From the NCBI GenBank assembly GCA_964568875.1, contig CAZMSH010000005.1:90086-154085 (forward strand): 64,000 nt of DNA. The letters run 5' to 3'. The notes under the pieces are model-generated. The model worked only from the letters and a program-made list of their open reading frames with translations. It did no database searches and had not been told where the DNA came from. The translations under genes were made by a program, and so were the position numbers. This DNA is from SLNP01 sp964568875 (GTDB lineage: Bacteria > Bacteroidota > Bacteroidia > Bacteroidales > VadinHA17). Position 1 is the stretch's first letter; each line of letters starts with the position of its first letter. Positions 45,051 through 55,251 of this stretch are shown here, piece after piece.

Positions 45051-45869
45051 ATGAAACACGTCCGTAATTATGTTATTGTATCTGTTCTGTCAGTTATTGT
45101 CATAGGTGCAGGTTCCTGCAGAAACAGGGCAACTTCCGAGCAGAGTCAGATAGAGCTTGATCAGAGACAAATGATTGAACAGCAGATAGAAGAGAGTGTC
45201 TATCCTCTCCCTACATCTGCTGATGTTATAAAAATGCTTACAGAGCTTGATGTAGGCTATATTATAGGCATCTCCAACCCTCTTGAGAATGCTTCGAAAT
45301 ATCTAACAAGCAAAAGCAGGGCAATCAACCTTGGTATATATGGAGCTGATCTGAGCTATGCAACTCTCTACAATGTGCAACAGGTTGTCATTAATTACCT
45401 GAATGCCATAAGGGTGCTCGCCAATGAGCTTAACCTGGGCCAGGTTTATGATGAGTCGCTTTACAATGAGATCAGGGATAATTTTGATAACCGCGATGAA
45501 CTGGTAAAGATTCTTACAAATGCATTTAACAATACCTATACTTTCCTCTCAAATAATAATCAGGAATCGCTGGCTATGCTTGTAGTTGGGGGAGCCTGGC
45601 TGGAAGGGATGTATATAACGACAAATATTTCAGAATCGGTTTATCACGTAGAAGGAATTGTCAGGGTATTGCTGGAGCAGAAGAAATCGTTTGAGCTCTA
45701 TCTTGAGATCGCAAAACCATATGCAGAAGATCCTCTTGTAAGCGAGTTTATTAAAGAACTGAAACCGATTGAAGAGGTCTATGCAGGAATATCGAGTTCG
45801 CTGTCACTAAAGAACGTTGAGGATATAACCAGGGTAATAGCCGAGGTTAGAGACAAGCTGATTCTCTGA
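45051..45869 (+). CDS. Hypothetical lipoprotein, helical
   Basis: 272 residues with lipobox GAGSC (Cys23). The rest appears alpha-helical, with regular hydrophobic spacing and no enzyme motif. It lies 59 bp upstream of the giant ABC exporter with a terminator in between, so expression may be separate. No known function. Confidence 0.75.
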   Translation: MKHVRNYVIVSVLSVIVIGAGSCRNRATSEQSQIELDQRQMIEQQIEESVYPLPTSADVIKMLTELDVGYIIGISNPLENASKYLTSKSRAINLGIYGADLSYATLYNVQQVVINYLNAIRVLANELNLGQVYDESLYNEIRDNFDNRDELVKILTNAFNNTYTFLSNNNQESLAMLVVGGAWLEGMYITTNISESVYHVEGIVRVLLEQKKSFELYLEIAKPYAEDPLVSEFIKELKPIEEVYAGISSSLSLKNVEDITRVIAEVRDKLIL

Positions 45870-45884
45870 GGTTTTTTGTAACAT

Positions 45885-45916
45885 AACCGCAAAGAACCAG
45901 CCTTTGCGGTTTTTTT
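45885..45916 (+). terminator. Terminator after the helical lipoprotein gene
   Basis: AACCGCAAAG / CTTTGCGGTT stem (45885-45894 with 45902-45911), 7-base loop, T-run. Partial read-through into the ABC gene is possible as only 13 bp follow. Confidence 0.85.
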
Positions 45917-45928
45917 CACATCTTTTCT

Positions 45929-48900
45929 ATGAGAGACTCTGTATTACTTGCCCTGATACATATATTTGCCATTATCTCAACTGTCAAGCCAGGGAGCGTA
46001 ACGGCCAGAGGCAGGAAGATTCTGAGGAGTTATCTTCGAAGATACCTTAACAGGGAGCTTGAGGAGAAGTACTATGAAATGTTTGAGAGTAATCTTGATT
46101 TCTATGCAAGCGAACTAAAGACTATTGACGAACAGGATCTCTTTGATGACAAGTCCCTGATTACCTTTCAGATAACAAATATTTGCCGTCAGATCAAGAA
46201 GGGACTGCTGCTTGATGAAAGAATGGTAGTCTTCCTTCAGTTACTTGAGTTCGCTTTCGAGGACAGGGTGGTTACTTCACAGGAAAAGATCATAATTGAT
46301 ATTGTTGCCCGTACATTCAATATTCCATCTGCCGAGTATGAAAATGCTTATGCCTTTATGATAGGCGGGGATTTTGACAAGGTTGCTCCCAAAAATATGC
46401 TAGTAATTGAAGGCACTGATGGTCAGGCTGATCACAATAAGCCACAGTTCAGCAACTACAATCAATGGAATCAGATGAAAATAAAGGGCTTCAGTGGCTC
46501 TCTATATCTGATGCTTATTGAGAGCACCGGATCTATTCTGCTGACATACGAGGGGAACCAGGAACTCTATTTCAAAGGACGTGATATAATACCCTACAGG
46601 GCATATCTGCTTGACAGGGGTGTGAATATTAAAGGACCGGGGATTGAACCAATATATTATTCAAAGGTCTATAAGTCTTTTATAGTAGGCAAGTTTCCAC
46701 ATAAGGTTGTCTTTGAGGGGCATGGAATTGACTATCGTTTCAGGGGATCAGCTTACGGCCTGAGAAAGATGAGTTTTGCCGTTGAGTCTGGGAATCTTGT
46801 TGGTATAATGGGAGGAAGCGGCGTAGGCAAGACGACTCTTCTTAAGGTCCTTAACGGTAAGTTCAATCCCTCATCGGGAACTGTCTACATAAATGGTTAT
46901 GACCTCCATAATGAGAGTGATGCACTCGCAGGACTTATTGGTTATGTGCCTCAGGATGATCTGTTGATAGAGGAACTTACAGTATATCAGAACCTCTATT
47001 TTAATGCACGGCTTTGCTTTGGTGATTTCAGCGAGGATCAGTTAAGAGACCTTGTCGATAAAGTTCTTTCTGATCTTGAGCTGGCTGATATCAGTGATCT
47101 TCAGGTTGGAGATGTGCTGAATAAGAAAGTGAGTGGCGGGCAGAGAAAAAGGCTCAATATTGGTCTTGAACTGATGAGAGAGCCGGCTATTCTTTTTGTA
47201 GATGAACCTACTTCCGGTCTCTCATCGCACGATTCGGAAAAGATAATGAACCTTCTCAAAAACCTGACTCTTAAAGGAAAACTTGTTTTTGCGATTATTC
47301 ATCAGCCTGCATCTGATATTTTAAAACTGTTTGACAGACTCTGGTTACTTGACAAGGGAGGTTATCTGATATACGACGGAGACCCTGTTGATTCACTGGT
47401 TTACTTTAAAAGTGAAGTGTCTCAGGCTAATGCTGCTGAGAGTGAATGTCCCAATTGTGGTAATGTTGAGACTGAAAGTATTCTTCAGATAGTTGAAGCC
47501 AGGGTAATAGATAATGAAGGGTATCCAAGCAAAGCCCGTCAGATACAACCGGAAGAATGGTATTCCAAATATCTTGAAAAAATGCAGGTGATACCTGCCC
47601 CTGAACCCTCAAGGCTGCCTTTGCCTCCGAGTAATTTCAAGGTGCCCGGAAAGCTGAATCAGGTTCGCACTTTTGTGAAACGTAATTTTACCCGTAAACT
47701 GGCTGACAGCCAGTATATGACAATAAATCTTCTGGAAGCCCCTTTGCTGGCATTTATACTGGGATATTTCTCAAAATATCTGACGGCCTCAGGCTATATC
47801 TTCTCAGAGAACAGGAATTTTCTTATCTTCCTTTTCATGTCGGTAATTGTGGCTGTTTTTATAGGCCTTACCGTAAGTGCTGAAGAGATATTCCGTGACA
47901 GAAAGGTACTTGAAAGAGAGAGATTTTTAAATATAAGCAGACTGGCATACCTGGTTTCAAAGGTGAACTTTCTCTTTATTCTTTCTGCTATCCAGACGCT
48001 AACATATGTAATTGTTGCCCAGCTGATTCTTGAAGTCAATGGTATGCTCCTGAGACACTGGATAATAATATTTTCAGTAGCTTGTTATGGTAATATTCTG
48101 GGATTGAACATTTCTGCGGGAATGCGTTCGGCAATAAGCATATATATTCTAATCCCCCTGCTGTTGGTGCCCCAGCTTCTGTTCGGGGGTGCAATGATAC
48201 GTTTTGATGACCTGCATAAATCGATAAGCAATAAGGTCTATGTACCGCTGATAGGTGACGTAATGGGAACAAGATGGGCGTATGAGGCGCTCATGGTGGA
48301 GCAGTTTAAGAGCAATCGTTACCAGAAACCTTTCTTTGAAACCGAAATGGCCATAAGTCAGAATGACTGGTATGCATCATTCCTGCTGCCGTCACTTAAA
48401 ACCAAAATTGAGGAGTGCAGGATTGCGGGTGACAGGGAAGAGTATCGCCTGCAGACAGAAAAGAATTTCAGACAACTAAATTACCATTTCGGTCAACTTT
48501 CAGAAATAGCCGGTATCGTCCCGGGAAACTGGATGGTTAAACTTAACCGCTTTGATTTTGATGAGAACTCGGCAGCCATGGCCACAAGTCACGTAGACAG
48601 TCTCAGACGCTGGTTCCGGGCCGAATGGTCAAAATATATAGTTGAGAGAGATGTGATCGTGGAATCTCTTGTGCAGTCAATGGGAAGGGAAAGGCTGTTA
48701 AAATTAAGGGAAGAAAACCATAATGAAAACATTGCCGATTTTGTTCTGAATCGTAATTATGTTGAGAAGGTATATGAAACAGATGACAGGATAATCCAGA
48801 AAGCTGATCCGGTTTATATGGCCCCGGAGTCAAAATTCGGACGATCTCATTTCTATGCCCCCTACAAGAGACTCGGAAAACTGAAGATCGACACCATGTG

Positions 48901-49042
48901 GTTCAATATCATATCATTATGGATTATATCGGGAATCATGTTTATTACGTTATATTACAACTTACTAAGAAAACTTATCGATCTGACAGACTCCTTCCAT
49001 ATACCCGTATTCAGAAAATTTGCATCTCACCTGAGAACCTGA
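45929..49042 (+). CDS. Large ABC exporter (ABC ATPase plus ABC-2 membrane domain) with N-terminal TerB-like region
   Basis: 1037 residues. Order: helical N terminus (about 1-150) resembling TerB-like domains, a beta-rich segment (about 170-275), ABC ATPase (Walker A GIMGGSGVGKTTLLK, signature VSGGQRKRLNIGLEL, Walker B ILFVDEPTSGLSS), a linker with a single CPNC pair, about five membrane segments (about 600-760), a large soluble insertion (about 790-980) and a last membrane span. The ATPase then permease order in one chain is ABCG-like. Substrate unknown. Downstream rsmA follows after 39 bp. Confidence 0.9.
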   Translation: MRDSVLLALIHIFAIISTVKPGSVTARGRKILRSYLRRYLNRELEEKYYEMFESNLDFYASELKTIDEQDLFDDKSLITFQITNICRQIKKGLLLDERMVVFLQLLEFAFEDRVVTSQEKIIIDIVARTFNIPSAEYENAYAFMIGGDFDKVAPKNMLVIEGTDGQADHNKPQFSNYNQWNQMKIKGFSGSLYLMLIESTGSILLTYEGNQELYFKGRDIIPYRAYLLDRGVNIKGPGIEPIYYSKVYKSFIVGKFPHKVVFEGHGIDYRFRGSAYGLRKMSFAVESGNLVGIMGGSGVGKTTLLKVLNGKFNPSSGTVYINGYDLHNESDALAGLIGYVPQDDLLIEELTVYQNLYFNARLCFGDFSEDQLRDLVDKVLSDLELADISDLQVGDVLNKKVSGGQRKRLNIGLELMREPAILFVDEPTSGLSSHDSEKIMNLLKNLTLKGKLVFAIIHQPASDILKLFDRLWLLDKGGYLIYDGDPVDSLVYFKSEVSQANAAESECPNCGNVETESILQIVEARVIDNEGYPSKARQIQPEEWYSKYLEKMQVIPAPEPSRLPLPPSNFKVPGKLNQVRTFVKRNFTRKLADSQYMTINLLEAPLLAFILGYFSKYLTASGYIFSENRNFLIFLFMSVIVAVFIGLTVSAEEIFRDRKVLERERFLNISRLAYLVSKVNFLFILSAIQTLTYVIVAQLILEVNGMLLRHWIIIFSVACYGNILGLNISAGMRSAISIYILIPLLLVPQLLFGGAMIRFDDLHKSISNKVYVPLIGDVMGTRWAYEALMVEQFKSNRYQKPFFETEMAISQNDWYASFLLPSLKTKIEECRIAGDREEYRLQTEKNFRQLNYHFGQLSEIAGIVPGNWMVKLNRFDFDENSAAMATSHVDSLRRWFRAEWSKYIVERDVIVESLVQSMGRERLLKLREENHNENIADFVLNRNYVEKVYETDDRIIQKADPVYMAPESKFGRSHFYAPYKRLGKLKIDTMWFNIISLWIISGIMFITLYYNLLRKLIDLTDSFHIPVFRKFASHLRT

Positions 49043-49081
49043 AACTGTGTAGAAGAGACAGCAACAACTATATTTGTCCTG

Positions 49082-49879
49082 ATGATGACAGTGATAAAAC
49101 CGAAAAAAAGCCTGGGGCAACACTTTCTGAAGGATAAGAATGTTGCTGCCCGGATAGCAAATGCTCTGACAGGTGAAGGCTATGACAATGTGATTGAGGT
49201 TGGGCCGGGCATGGGTATACTGACACAATTCCTGATGGAAAGAAATTTTCGCAGGTTTGTTGCTGCAGAGATAGACAGGGAATCGGTAGGGTATCTCCGG
49301 CAAAGATTTGGGGAGAGCCTTGAGCTTATTGAGGGTGATTTCCTCAGACTGAATCTTGATGAGTTATTTAGTGGCAGGTTTGGGATAACCGGCAACTTCC
49401 CTTATAATATATCCAGTCAGATCTTCTTCAAAGCCCTTGAATACCGGCATAAAGTAGCCGAAGTTACAGGTATGATACAGAAAGAGGTGGCTGACAGGAT
49501 TCATTCCGGCCCTGGTTCAAAACAGTATGGCATATTGAGCGTACTGTTGCAGGCATGGTTCAACACAGAAATATTGTTTTCCGTGTCACCGGGTCTTTTT
49601 ATTCCGCCTCCTAAAGTCAATTCGGCAGTTATCAGGCTTACAAGAAATAATGTCACGACTCTGGGTTGTGATGAGGAACTGTTTTTTAAGGTGGTCAAGC
49701 AGGCTTTCAATCAGCGCAGGAAGACCCTCAGAAACTCACTGGGCGCCGGGTTCCCGCTGACAAATATTAATGAAAAGCTATTGACGCTAAGAGCCGAACA
49801 ACTTGAAGTCGGTTCGTTTATTGAGATTACAGGAATAATTAAAACAAACCTGAAAAATGACGACAAGAAGAGAAATTAG
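49082..49879 (+). CDS. rsmA: 16S rRNA dimethyladenosine methyltransferase RsmA (KsgA)
   Basis: Dimethylates two adenosines at the 3' end of 16S rRNA. 265 residues: KPKKSLGQHFLKDKNVA, SAM site VIEVGPGMGILT, catalytic GNFPYNISSQIFF. Start at either ATG 49082 or 49085. Its end overlaps mgtE by 23 bp. Confidence 0.97.
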   Translation: MMTVIKPKKSLGQHFLKDKNVAARIANALTGEGYDNVIEVGPGMGILTQFLMERNFRRFVAAEIDRESVGYLRQRFGESLELIEGDFLRLNLDELFSGRFGITGNFPYNISSQIFFKALEYRHKVAEVTGMIQKEVADRIHSGPGSKQYGILSVLLQAWFNTEILFSVSPGLFIPPPKVNSAVIRLTRNNVTTLGCDEELFFKVVKQAFNQRRKTLRNSLGAGFPLTNINEKLLTLRAEQLEVGSFIEITGIIKTNLKNDDKKRN

Positions 49880-51224
49880 CAAGGATTTTCTGACAGATTT
49901 ACGTACGGCAATAGCATCAGGTGATGAAAAGAAGGCTCAGGCCCTGATGGAGGATCTGCATGCTGCTGACATTGCTGAAATCTATGATGAGATATCCACC
50001 GATGAGGCAAGGTTTCTTTATCTCCTTCTCGACTCGGAAAAGGCTGCCGATACTATTGCCGAGCTTGATGAAGATGACAGGGAGGAGTTTCTTGAAAGCA
50101 TTCCAAGTGAAATTATTGCACAACAGTTTATCAATGAGATGGATACCGACGATGCTGCTGATGTGATTGCAGATATGTCGGAAAAGAAAAAGCAGGAAGT
50201 ACTAAGGCATATTGAAGACATCGATCACTCTGGTGATATTGTAGATCTTCTCTCTTATGATGAAGATACTGCAGGAGGGCTGATGGCCAAGGAGCTGGTT
50301 GTGGTGAATCAGAGCTGGTCGGTGCTGACGTGCCTGAAAGAGTTGGGTCGGCAGGCCGATGACGTTGATGAGGTGTACTATCTTTATGTTGTGGATGATG
50401 ACCGGATACTGAAAGGTTTGGTATCGCTGAAGGATCTTGCCCTCAGTAAGAACACCACAATAATCAACAAGATTATGGAGAGAGATATTCATTATGCTAC
50501 TGTTGATGATGATGCGGAAGAGGTGGCTCAGATAATGCAGAAATATGACCTGGTGGCAATTCCGGTAGTAGATGCTATCGGCAGGCTGGTAGGGAGGATT
50601 ACAATCGATGATGTCGTCGATGTTATTCGTGAGGAGGCTGAGCGAGACTATCAGCTGGCTTCCGGTCTTACTGAAGATGTTGAGTACTCTGACAATATCT
50701 ATCGTAATGCGCGAGCAAGGCTGCCATGGCTTATAATTGGCCTGACCGGAGGTGTGTTCGGCGCCCTGATTCTTGGAAGGTTCGAAAGCAGTCTCAGGAT
50801 CTATCCGGAAATGGCTTTCTTCATACCTCTTATTGCAGCTATGGGTGGTAATGTGGGAATCCAGTCTTCTGCCATTATCGTCCAGGGGTTGGCAAGCAAT
50901 ACATTGAGGCTTGATGGTTTTGTATCTAAACTTAGCAAGGACTTTGCGGTAGCTTTCATCAATGCCCTTATATTGTCTCTGCTGATTTTTGTCTACAATT
51001 TTTTTATCAGTGATTCGTTTGCCCTGACCATTACGGTAAGCACAGCCCTGATGGCTGTAATAATATTTGCTTCAATGTTTGGTACAATTATACCGATACT
51101 CCTGAACAGATTCGGTGCAGATCCGGCTCTGGCTACAGGCCCTTTCATTACGACTTCAAATGACATAATGGGTCTGCTCATCTATATGCTGGTAGGACGA
51201 ATGCTTTACGGAGTCTTTGCCTGA
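49857..51224 (+). CDS. mgtE: Magnesium transporter MgtE
   Basis: 455 residues in the standard order: helical MgtE_N superhelix (1 to about 125, rich in DEDDREEFL-type segments), paired CBS domains (about 130-250) and a C-terminal five-helix membrane domain (MGGNVGIQSSAI, FITTSNDIMGLLIYM). Mg2+-gated channel in the inner membrane. Translationally coupled to rsmA by overlap. Confidence 0.96.
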   Translation: MTTRREISKDFLTDLRTAIASGDEKKAQALMEDLHAADIAEIYDEISTDEARFLYLLLDSEKAADTIAELDEDDREEFLESIPSEIIAQQFINEMDTDDAADVIADMSEKKKQEVLRHIEDIDHSGDIVDLLSYDEDTAGGLMAKELVVVNQSWSVLTCLKELGRQADDVDEVYYLYVVDDDRILKGLVSLKDLALSKNTTIINKIMERDIHYATVDDDAEEVAQIMQKYDLVAIPVVDAIGRLVGRITIDDVVDVIREEAERDYQLASGLTEDVEYSDNIYRNARARLPWLIIGLTGGVFGALILGRFESSLRIYPEMAFFIPLIAAMGGNVGIQSSAIIVQGLASNTLRLDGFVSKLSKDFAVAFINALILSLLIFVYNFFISDSFALTITVSTALMAVIIFASMFGTIIPILLNRFGADPALATGPFITTSNDIMGLLIYMLVGRMLYGVFA

Positions 51225-51318
51225 CTATTTACAGGCTTTTATTAATCTTTTTCAAATAAAAATATCTATTTTTATCCGGCTTTTAAAGGGGGGGACCTTT
51301 TACCGTAATTTACAGATA

Positions 51319-52842
51319 ATGAATAATAAGAAAATCAAGAGCGCTTTAATCTCAGTATATCATAAAGAAGGCCTTGAACCCGTGGTTCGGAGGCTTTCTG
51401 AACTTAACGTCAGGATCTATTCAACAGGTGGTACATTTGATTTTATAGTTGGTCTTGGAGTTAATGCTGAGGCTGTTGAAACTCTTACCTCATATCCTTC
51501 AATTCTCGGCGGAAGGGTAAAGACCCTTCACCCCCGGATATTCGGCGGCATACTGGGGCGGCGTGAGAATAATTCTGATATGGAACAGATGATGCAGTAT
51601 CAGATTCCCGAGATTGACCTGGTGATTGTCGATCTCTATCCATTTTCTGAGACCGTCAAATCAGGAGCCACAGAGCATCAGATAATTGAGAAAATAGATA
51701 TTGGAGGTATTTCACTTATCAGGGCTGCAGCAAAGAATTTCAATGACGTGTTGGTAGTTGCGGGATCACATATGTATCGCAGGCTTCTTGATATTCTCGA
51801 GAATAGTAAAGGGTTCAGCTCCCGTGAAGAGAGAAGACTTTTTGCTGCTGATGCGTTCAGCGTATCATCAGGCTATGATGCTGATATTTTCAGCTACTTC
51901 AATAAACACGACGAAGTTAATGCCTTACGAATCAGTGTCGATGGACATATGCCGCTCAGGTATGGCGAAAATCCTCATCAGAAAGCATCTTATTATGGAG
52001 ACCTTTCTGAACTGATGCAAAAACTGCATGGCCGCGACATCTCGTATAATAATCTACTGGATATTGATGCTGCTCTGGGCTTCATTAGACTGTTTGAGGA
52101 ACCTGCGGTGGCAATTATCAAGCATAACAATGCCTGTGGCCTCTCTTCAGATTCAGATATTGCATCGGCATGGACAAAAGCTCTGGCAGGTGATCCATTG
52201 TCTGCTTTTGGGGGAATTATAGCCATCAACAGAGAGATAGACACTGAGACTGCTTCTGAAATCAACAAGATATTTTTTGAAGTTATAATTGCTCCGGGAT
52301 TTGTTCCGGAGGCTCTTACTCTTCTATCGCAGAAAAAGAACAGGATAATACTGCAGCTCAGGAAATATCCTGATACCGTTACCTCTTGCCGTTCTGTCCT
52401 CAACGGATATCTGCGGCAGGAGACTGACAAATACCTTGTTGCTGAGTCCGATCAGAAATGTGTAACAGAAAGAGTTCCGTCAGACAAAGAGCTTGCAGAC
52501 CTTGATTTTGCAAACAGGATCGTAATGAATACCAAGTCGAATGCAATTGTACTGGTCAGCAACAGGCAGCTGATAGGCTCAGGCACAGGTCAAACCTCAA
52601 GGGTGGATGCTGTCAGGCAGGCTATAGAGAAGGCCCACGCCTTCGGTTTTGACACCAGAGGAGCAGTAATGGCCTCTGATGCATTCTTTCCGTTCCCCGA
52701 TAGTATCAATCTGGCTGCTGCCGCGGGGATAACCGCCGTAATTCAGCCCGGAGGTTCGGTTAAGGATCAGGAGTCGATAGATGAGTGCAACAGGAATGAT
52801 ATAACAATGATTTTTACAGGTGTAAGACATTTCAGGCATTAG
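51319..52842 (+). CDS. purH: Bifunctional AICAR transformylase / IMP cyclohydrolase
   Basis: Last two steps of IMP synthesis. The ATG at 51319 (MNNKKIKSALISVY) is the family start; the long upstream extension to 51217 overlaps mgtE and is not. 507 residues: N-terminal MGS-like cyclohydrolase domain (GGRVKTLHPRIFGGIL), C-terminal transformylase with IKHNNACGL. Confidence 0.97.
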   Translation: MNNKKIKSALISVYHKEGLEPVVRRLSELNVRIYSTGGTFDFIVGLGVNAEAVETLTSYPSILGGRVKTLHPRIFGGILGRRENNSDMEQMMQYQIPEIDLVIVDLYPFSETVKSGATEHQIIEKIDIGGISLIRAAAKNFNDVLVVAGSHMYRRLLDILENSKGFSSREERRLFAADAFSVSSGYDADIFSYFNKHDEVNALRISVDGHMPLRYGENPHQKASYYGDLSELMQKLHGRDISYNNLLDIDAALGFIRLFEEPAVAIIKHNNACGLSSDSDIASAWTKALAGDPLSAFGGIIAINREIDTETASEINKIFFEVIIAPGFVPEALTLLSQKKNRIILQLRKYPDTVTSCRSVLNGYLRQETDKYLVAESDQKCVTERVPSDKELADLDFANRIVMNTKSNAIVLVSNRQLIGSGTGQTSRVDAVRQAIEKAHAFGFDTRGAVMASDAFFPFPDSINLAAAAGITAVIQPGGSVKDQESIDECNRNDITMIFTGVRHFRH

Positions 52843-52868
52843 AGTAACAAATAAATAATAATATACTG

Positions 52869-53891
52869 ATGGGACTTTTTTCGTTTTTGACACAGGAGAT
52901 AGCCATTGATCTTGGTACAGCTAATACTATTATAATTCATAACGATAAGGTGGTGGTGGATGAACCATCTATAGTTGCGATAGACAGGCATACCAACAAG
53001 CTAATCGCAATAGGAGAGGAAGCCAGGCAGATGCACGGCAAAACACATGAGAATATCCGTACGGTACGTCCACTCCGTGACGGAGTAATAGCCGACTTCA
53101 ACGCTGCCGAGCAGATGATAAGAGGGATGATAAAGCTGATCAACAAAGGCCCGCGTCTTTTTTCACCTTCCCTGAAAATGGTTGTTTCGATACCTTCCGG
53201 CAGTACCGAGGTAGAGATCAGAGCCGTACGTGATTCATCAGAGCATGCAGGTGGCAGGGATGTATACATGATATATGAACCGATGGCGGCTGCAATAGGT
53301 ATTGGGCTCGATGTCGAAGCTCCTGACGGATGCATGGTGGTTGACATTGGCGGAGGAACCACGGAAATTGCGGTTATTGCTCTGGGTGGGATCGTATGCA
53401 ATAAGTCAATACGTATAGCAGGTGATGGTTTTACTGCCGATATACAGGCCTATATGAGGCACCAGCACAATGTCAAGATAGGTGACCGCACCGCTGAAGA
53501 CATTAAGATTGCAGTAGGAGCTGCATTGCCCGACCTTGAAAATCCGCCTTCCGATTACGTTGTGAGAGGTCCTAACATCATGACCTCACTCCCTATCGAA
53601 ATACCCGTTTCCTATCAGGAGATTGCACATTGTCTTGATAAATCGCTGTCAAAGATTGAAACGGCAATACTGGGAGTTCTTGAACAGACCCCTCCGGAGC
53701 TGTATGCTGATATAGTAGCACGTGGTATATATCTGGCAGGTGGCGGCGCTCTTCTGAAAGGGCTTGATAAGAGACTGACAGACAAGATCAATATACCGTT
53801 CAGGGTTGCTGAAGATCCGTTGCACTCCGTTGCGCGGGGCACCGGTGTTGCACTTAAAAATGTTGACAAGTTTCAGTTCCTGATGAGGTAA
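52869..53891 (+). CDS. mreB: Rod-shape-determining actin homolog MreB
   Basis: Cytoskeletal filament that guides lateral wall synthesis. 340 residues with actin-fold signatures AIDLGTANTIIIH, MVVDIGGGTTEIAV and the adenosine loop YLAGGGALLKGL. Leads the mreBCD-mrdA-rodA operon, 26 bp after purH. Confidence 0.98.
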   Translation: MGLFSFLTQEIAIDLGTANTIIIHNDKVVVDEPSIVAIDRHTNKLIAIGEEARQMHGKTHENIRTVRPLRDGVIADFNAAEQMIRGMIKLINKGPRLFSPSLKMVVSIPSGSTEVEIRAVRDSSEHAGGRDVYMIYEPMAAAIGIGLDVEAPDGCMVVDIGGGTTEIAVIALGGIVCNKSIRIAGDGFTADIQAYMRHQHNVKIGDRTAEDIKIAVGAALPDLENPPSDYVVRGPNIMTSLPIEIPVSYQEIAHCLDKSLSKIETAILGVLEQTPPELYADIVARGIYLAGGGALLKGLDKRLTDKINIPFRVAEDPLHSVARGTGVALKNVDKFQFLMR

Positions 53892-53907
53892 TATACCCGG
53901 ATGCTGA

Positions 53908-54735
53908 ATGAGGAACCTCTTAAACTTTCTCTCACGATACAGCAATGTTTTTATCTTCCTGATACTGGAGGCAGTATCGTTATGGCTTCTGATAAATGCC
54001 GAGGGCTACCAGTCATCACGGTTTCTCGGAGCCATAAGGAGCTCTACTCATTATTTTGAAAAGAAGGTTGGCAGTATAACGGAATACATCGGCCTGCGTG
54101 ATGAGAACCGGAGGCTGGTGGCAGAGAACCTGGCCCTTCTGCAGAAGCTCGAGACAACCCGGAGCAAAGATACAGCAGCAGTAAGAGCCGGCACAATTAC
54201 CGTCTCTGACGGGCTTTTTTCATATTTATCAGCCAGAATCATAAATAATTCAGTTAACAAACAACGCAATTTCATTTCACTTGATAAAGGCAGCAATGAC
54301 GGCATTGAACCTGAAATGGCTGTTACGGGTCCTGACGGGATTGTTGGAATAGTGGTTTCTGTATCTGACAATTACAGTCTGGTGATGTCGGTACTCAACC
54401 TCGATTTCAGGTTGAGTGTCAGGCTTAGAAAAAGTGGATATTTTGGCTCACTGAACTGGGATGGTGTATCGGTTAGTAAAGCCAGCCTTACTGGTATTCC
54501 GTATCATGTAAATGTTAACGTTGGCGATACTATTGAATCAAGTGGGTTTTCTGCTGTATTTCCTCAGGGAATACCAGTCGGAACCATAGCTGATATTGAT
54601 GATAGCGGAGGTGATTTTTACAGGATAGGATTAAATCTGTTTACCGAATTCAGAAAACTGAATTATGTGTATGTTATTAAAAGCCTCCGGAGAGAAGAAC
54701 TCGAAATGCTTGAAGAGAAGGGGCCCGGGGTATGA
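53908..54735 (+). CDS. mreC: Rod shape-determining protein MreC
   Basis: 275 residues: N-terminal membrane span, coiled coil (about residues 50-90, LRDENRRLVAENLALLQKLE), and beta-rich periplasmic domain (SLDKGSNDGIEPEMAV, GIVGIVVSVSDNYSLV). Links MreB to PBP2/RodA. Overlaps mreD by 4 bp. Confidence 0.95.
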   Translation: MRNLLNFLSRYSNVFIFLILEAVSLWLLINAEGYQSSRFLGAIRSSTHYFEKKVGSITEYIGLRDENRRLVAENLALLQKLETTRSKDTAAVRAGTITVSDGLFSYLSARIINNSVNKQRNFISLDKGSNDGIEPEMAVTGPDGIVGIVVSVSDNYSLVMSVLNLDFRLSVRLRKSGYFGSLNWDGVSVSKASLTGIPYHVNVNVGDTIESSGFSAVFPQGIPVGTIADIDDSGGDFYRIGLNLFTEFRKLNYVYVIKSLRREELEMLEEKGPGV

Positions 54736-55238
54736 ATAACAGTATATTAAAATATGGCCTGTTCACGGCATTTGTGCTGCTGTTGCAGATACTTGTTCTA
54801 AATAACGTCCAGTTAAGCGGGTATATAAATCCCTATATCTATGTAATGATAATTATGCTTTTGCCGCTTGACTTTCCGCAGTGGCTGCTGCTGTTTATCT
54901 CTTTTTTCACCGGATTTATTATTGATGTTTCCTCGGGCACATTGGGGATTCATTCGGCAGCTACGGTTCTGGCAGGATTTTCAAGGCCCTGGGTTCTTAT
55001 GTACATGGCACCCCGCGACGGCTATGAACAGGGCTTTTCTCCTTCAATGCGGTTTTACGGGTTCAGATGGTTTGCATTATATTCATTCTGGATGATACTG
55101 ATACACCATTTTGCCCTGTTCTATCTTGAAGTATTCAGATTCACCGATTTTTTCAGAACCTTTCTGAGGGTTGTAGTTAGTACGGGGTTTTCTTTTATTT
55201 TTGTCATGCTGACAGAATACTACCGGAAACTGCGTTAA
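54732..55238 (+). CDS. mreD: Rod shape-determining protein MreD
   Basis: 168 residues, about five membrane segments, with the family-like GFIIDVSSGTLGIHSAATV. Poorly conserved family; identified by topology and position between mreC and mrdA. Confidence 0.9.
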   Translation: MNNSILKYGLFTAFVLLLQILVLNNVQLSGYINPYIYVMIIMLLPLDFPQWLLLFISFFTGFIIDVSSGTLGIHSAATVLAGFSRPWVLMYMAPRDGYEQGFSPSMRFYGFRWFALYSFWMILIHHFALFYLEVFRFTDFFRTFLRVVVSTGFSFIFVMLTEYYRKLR

Positions 55239-55251
55239 TTATCCCTCCTGA

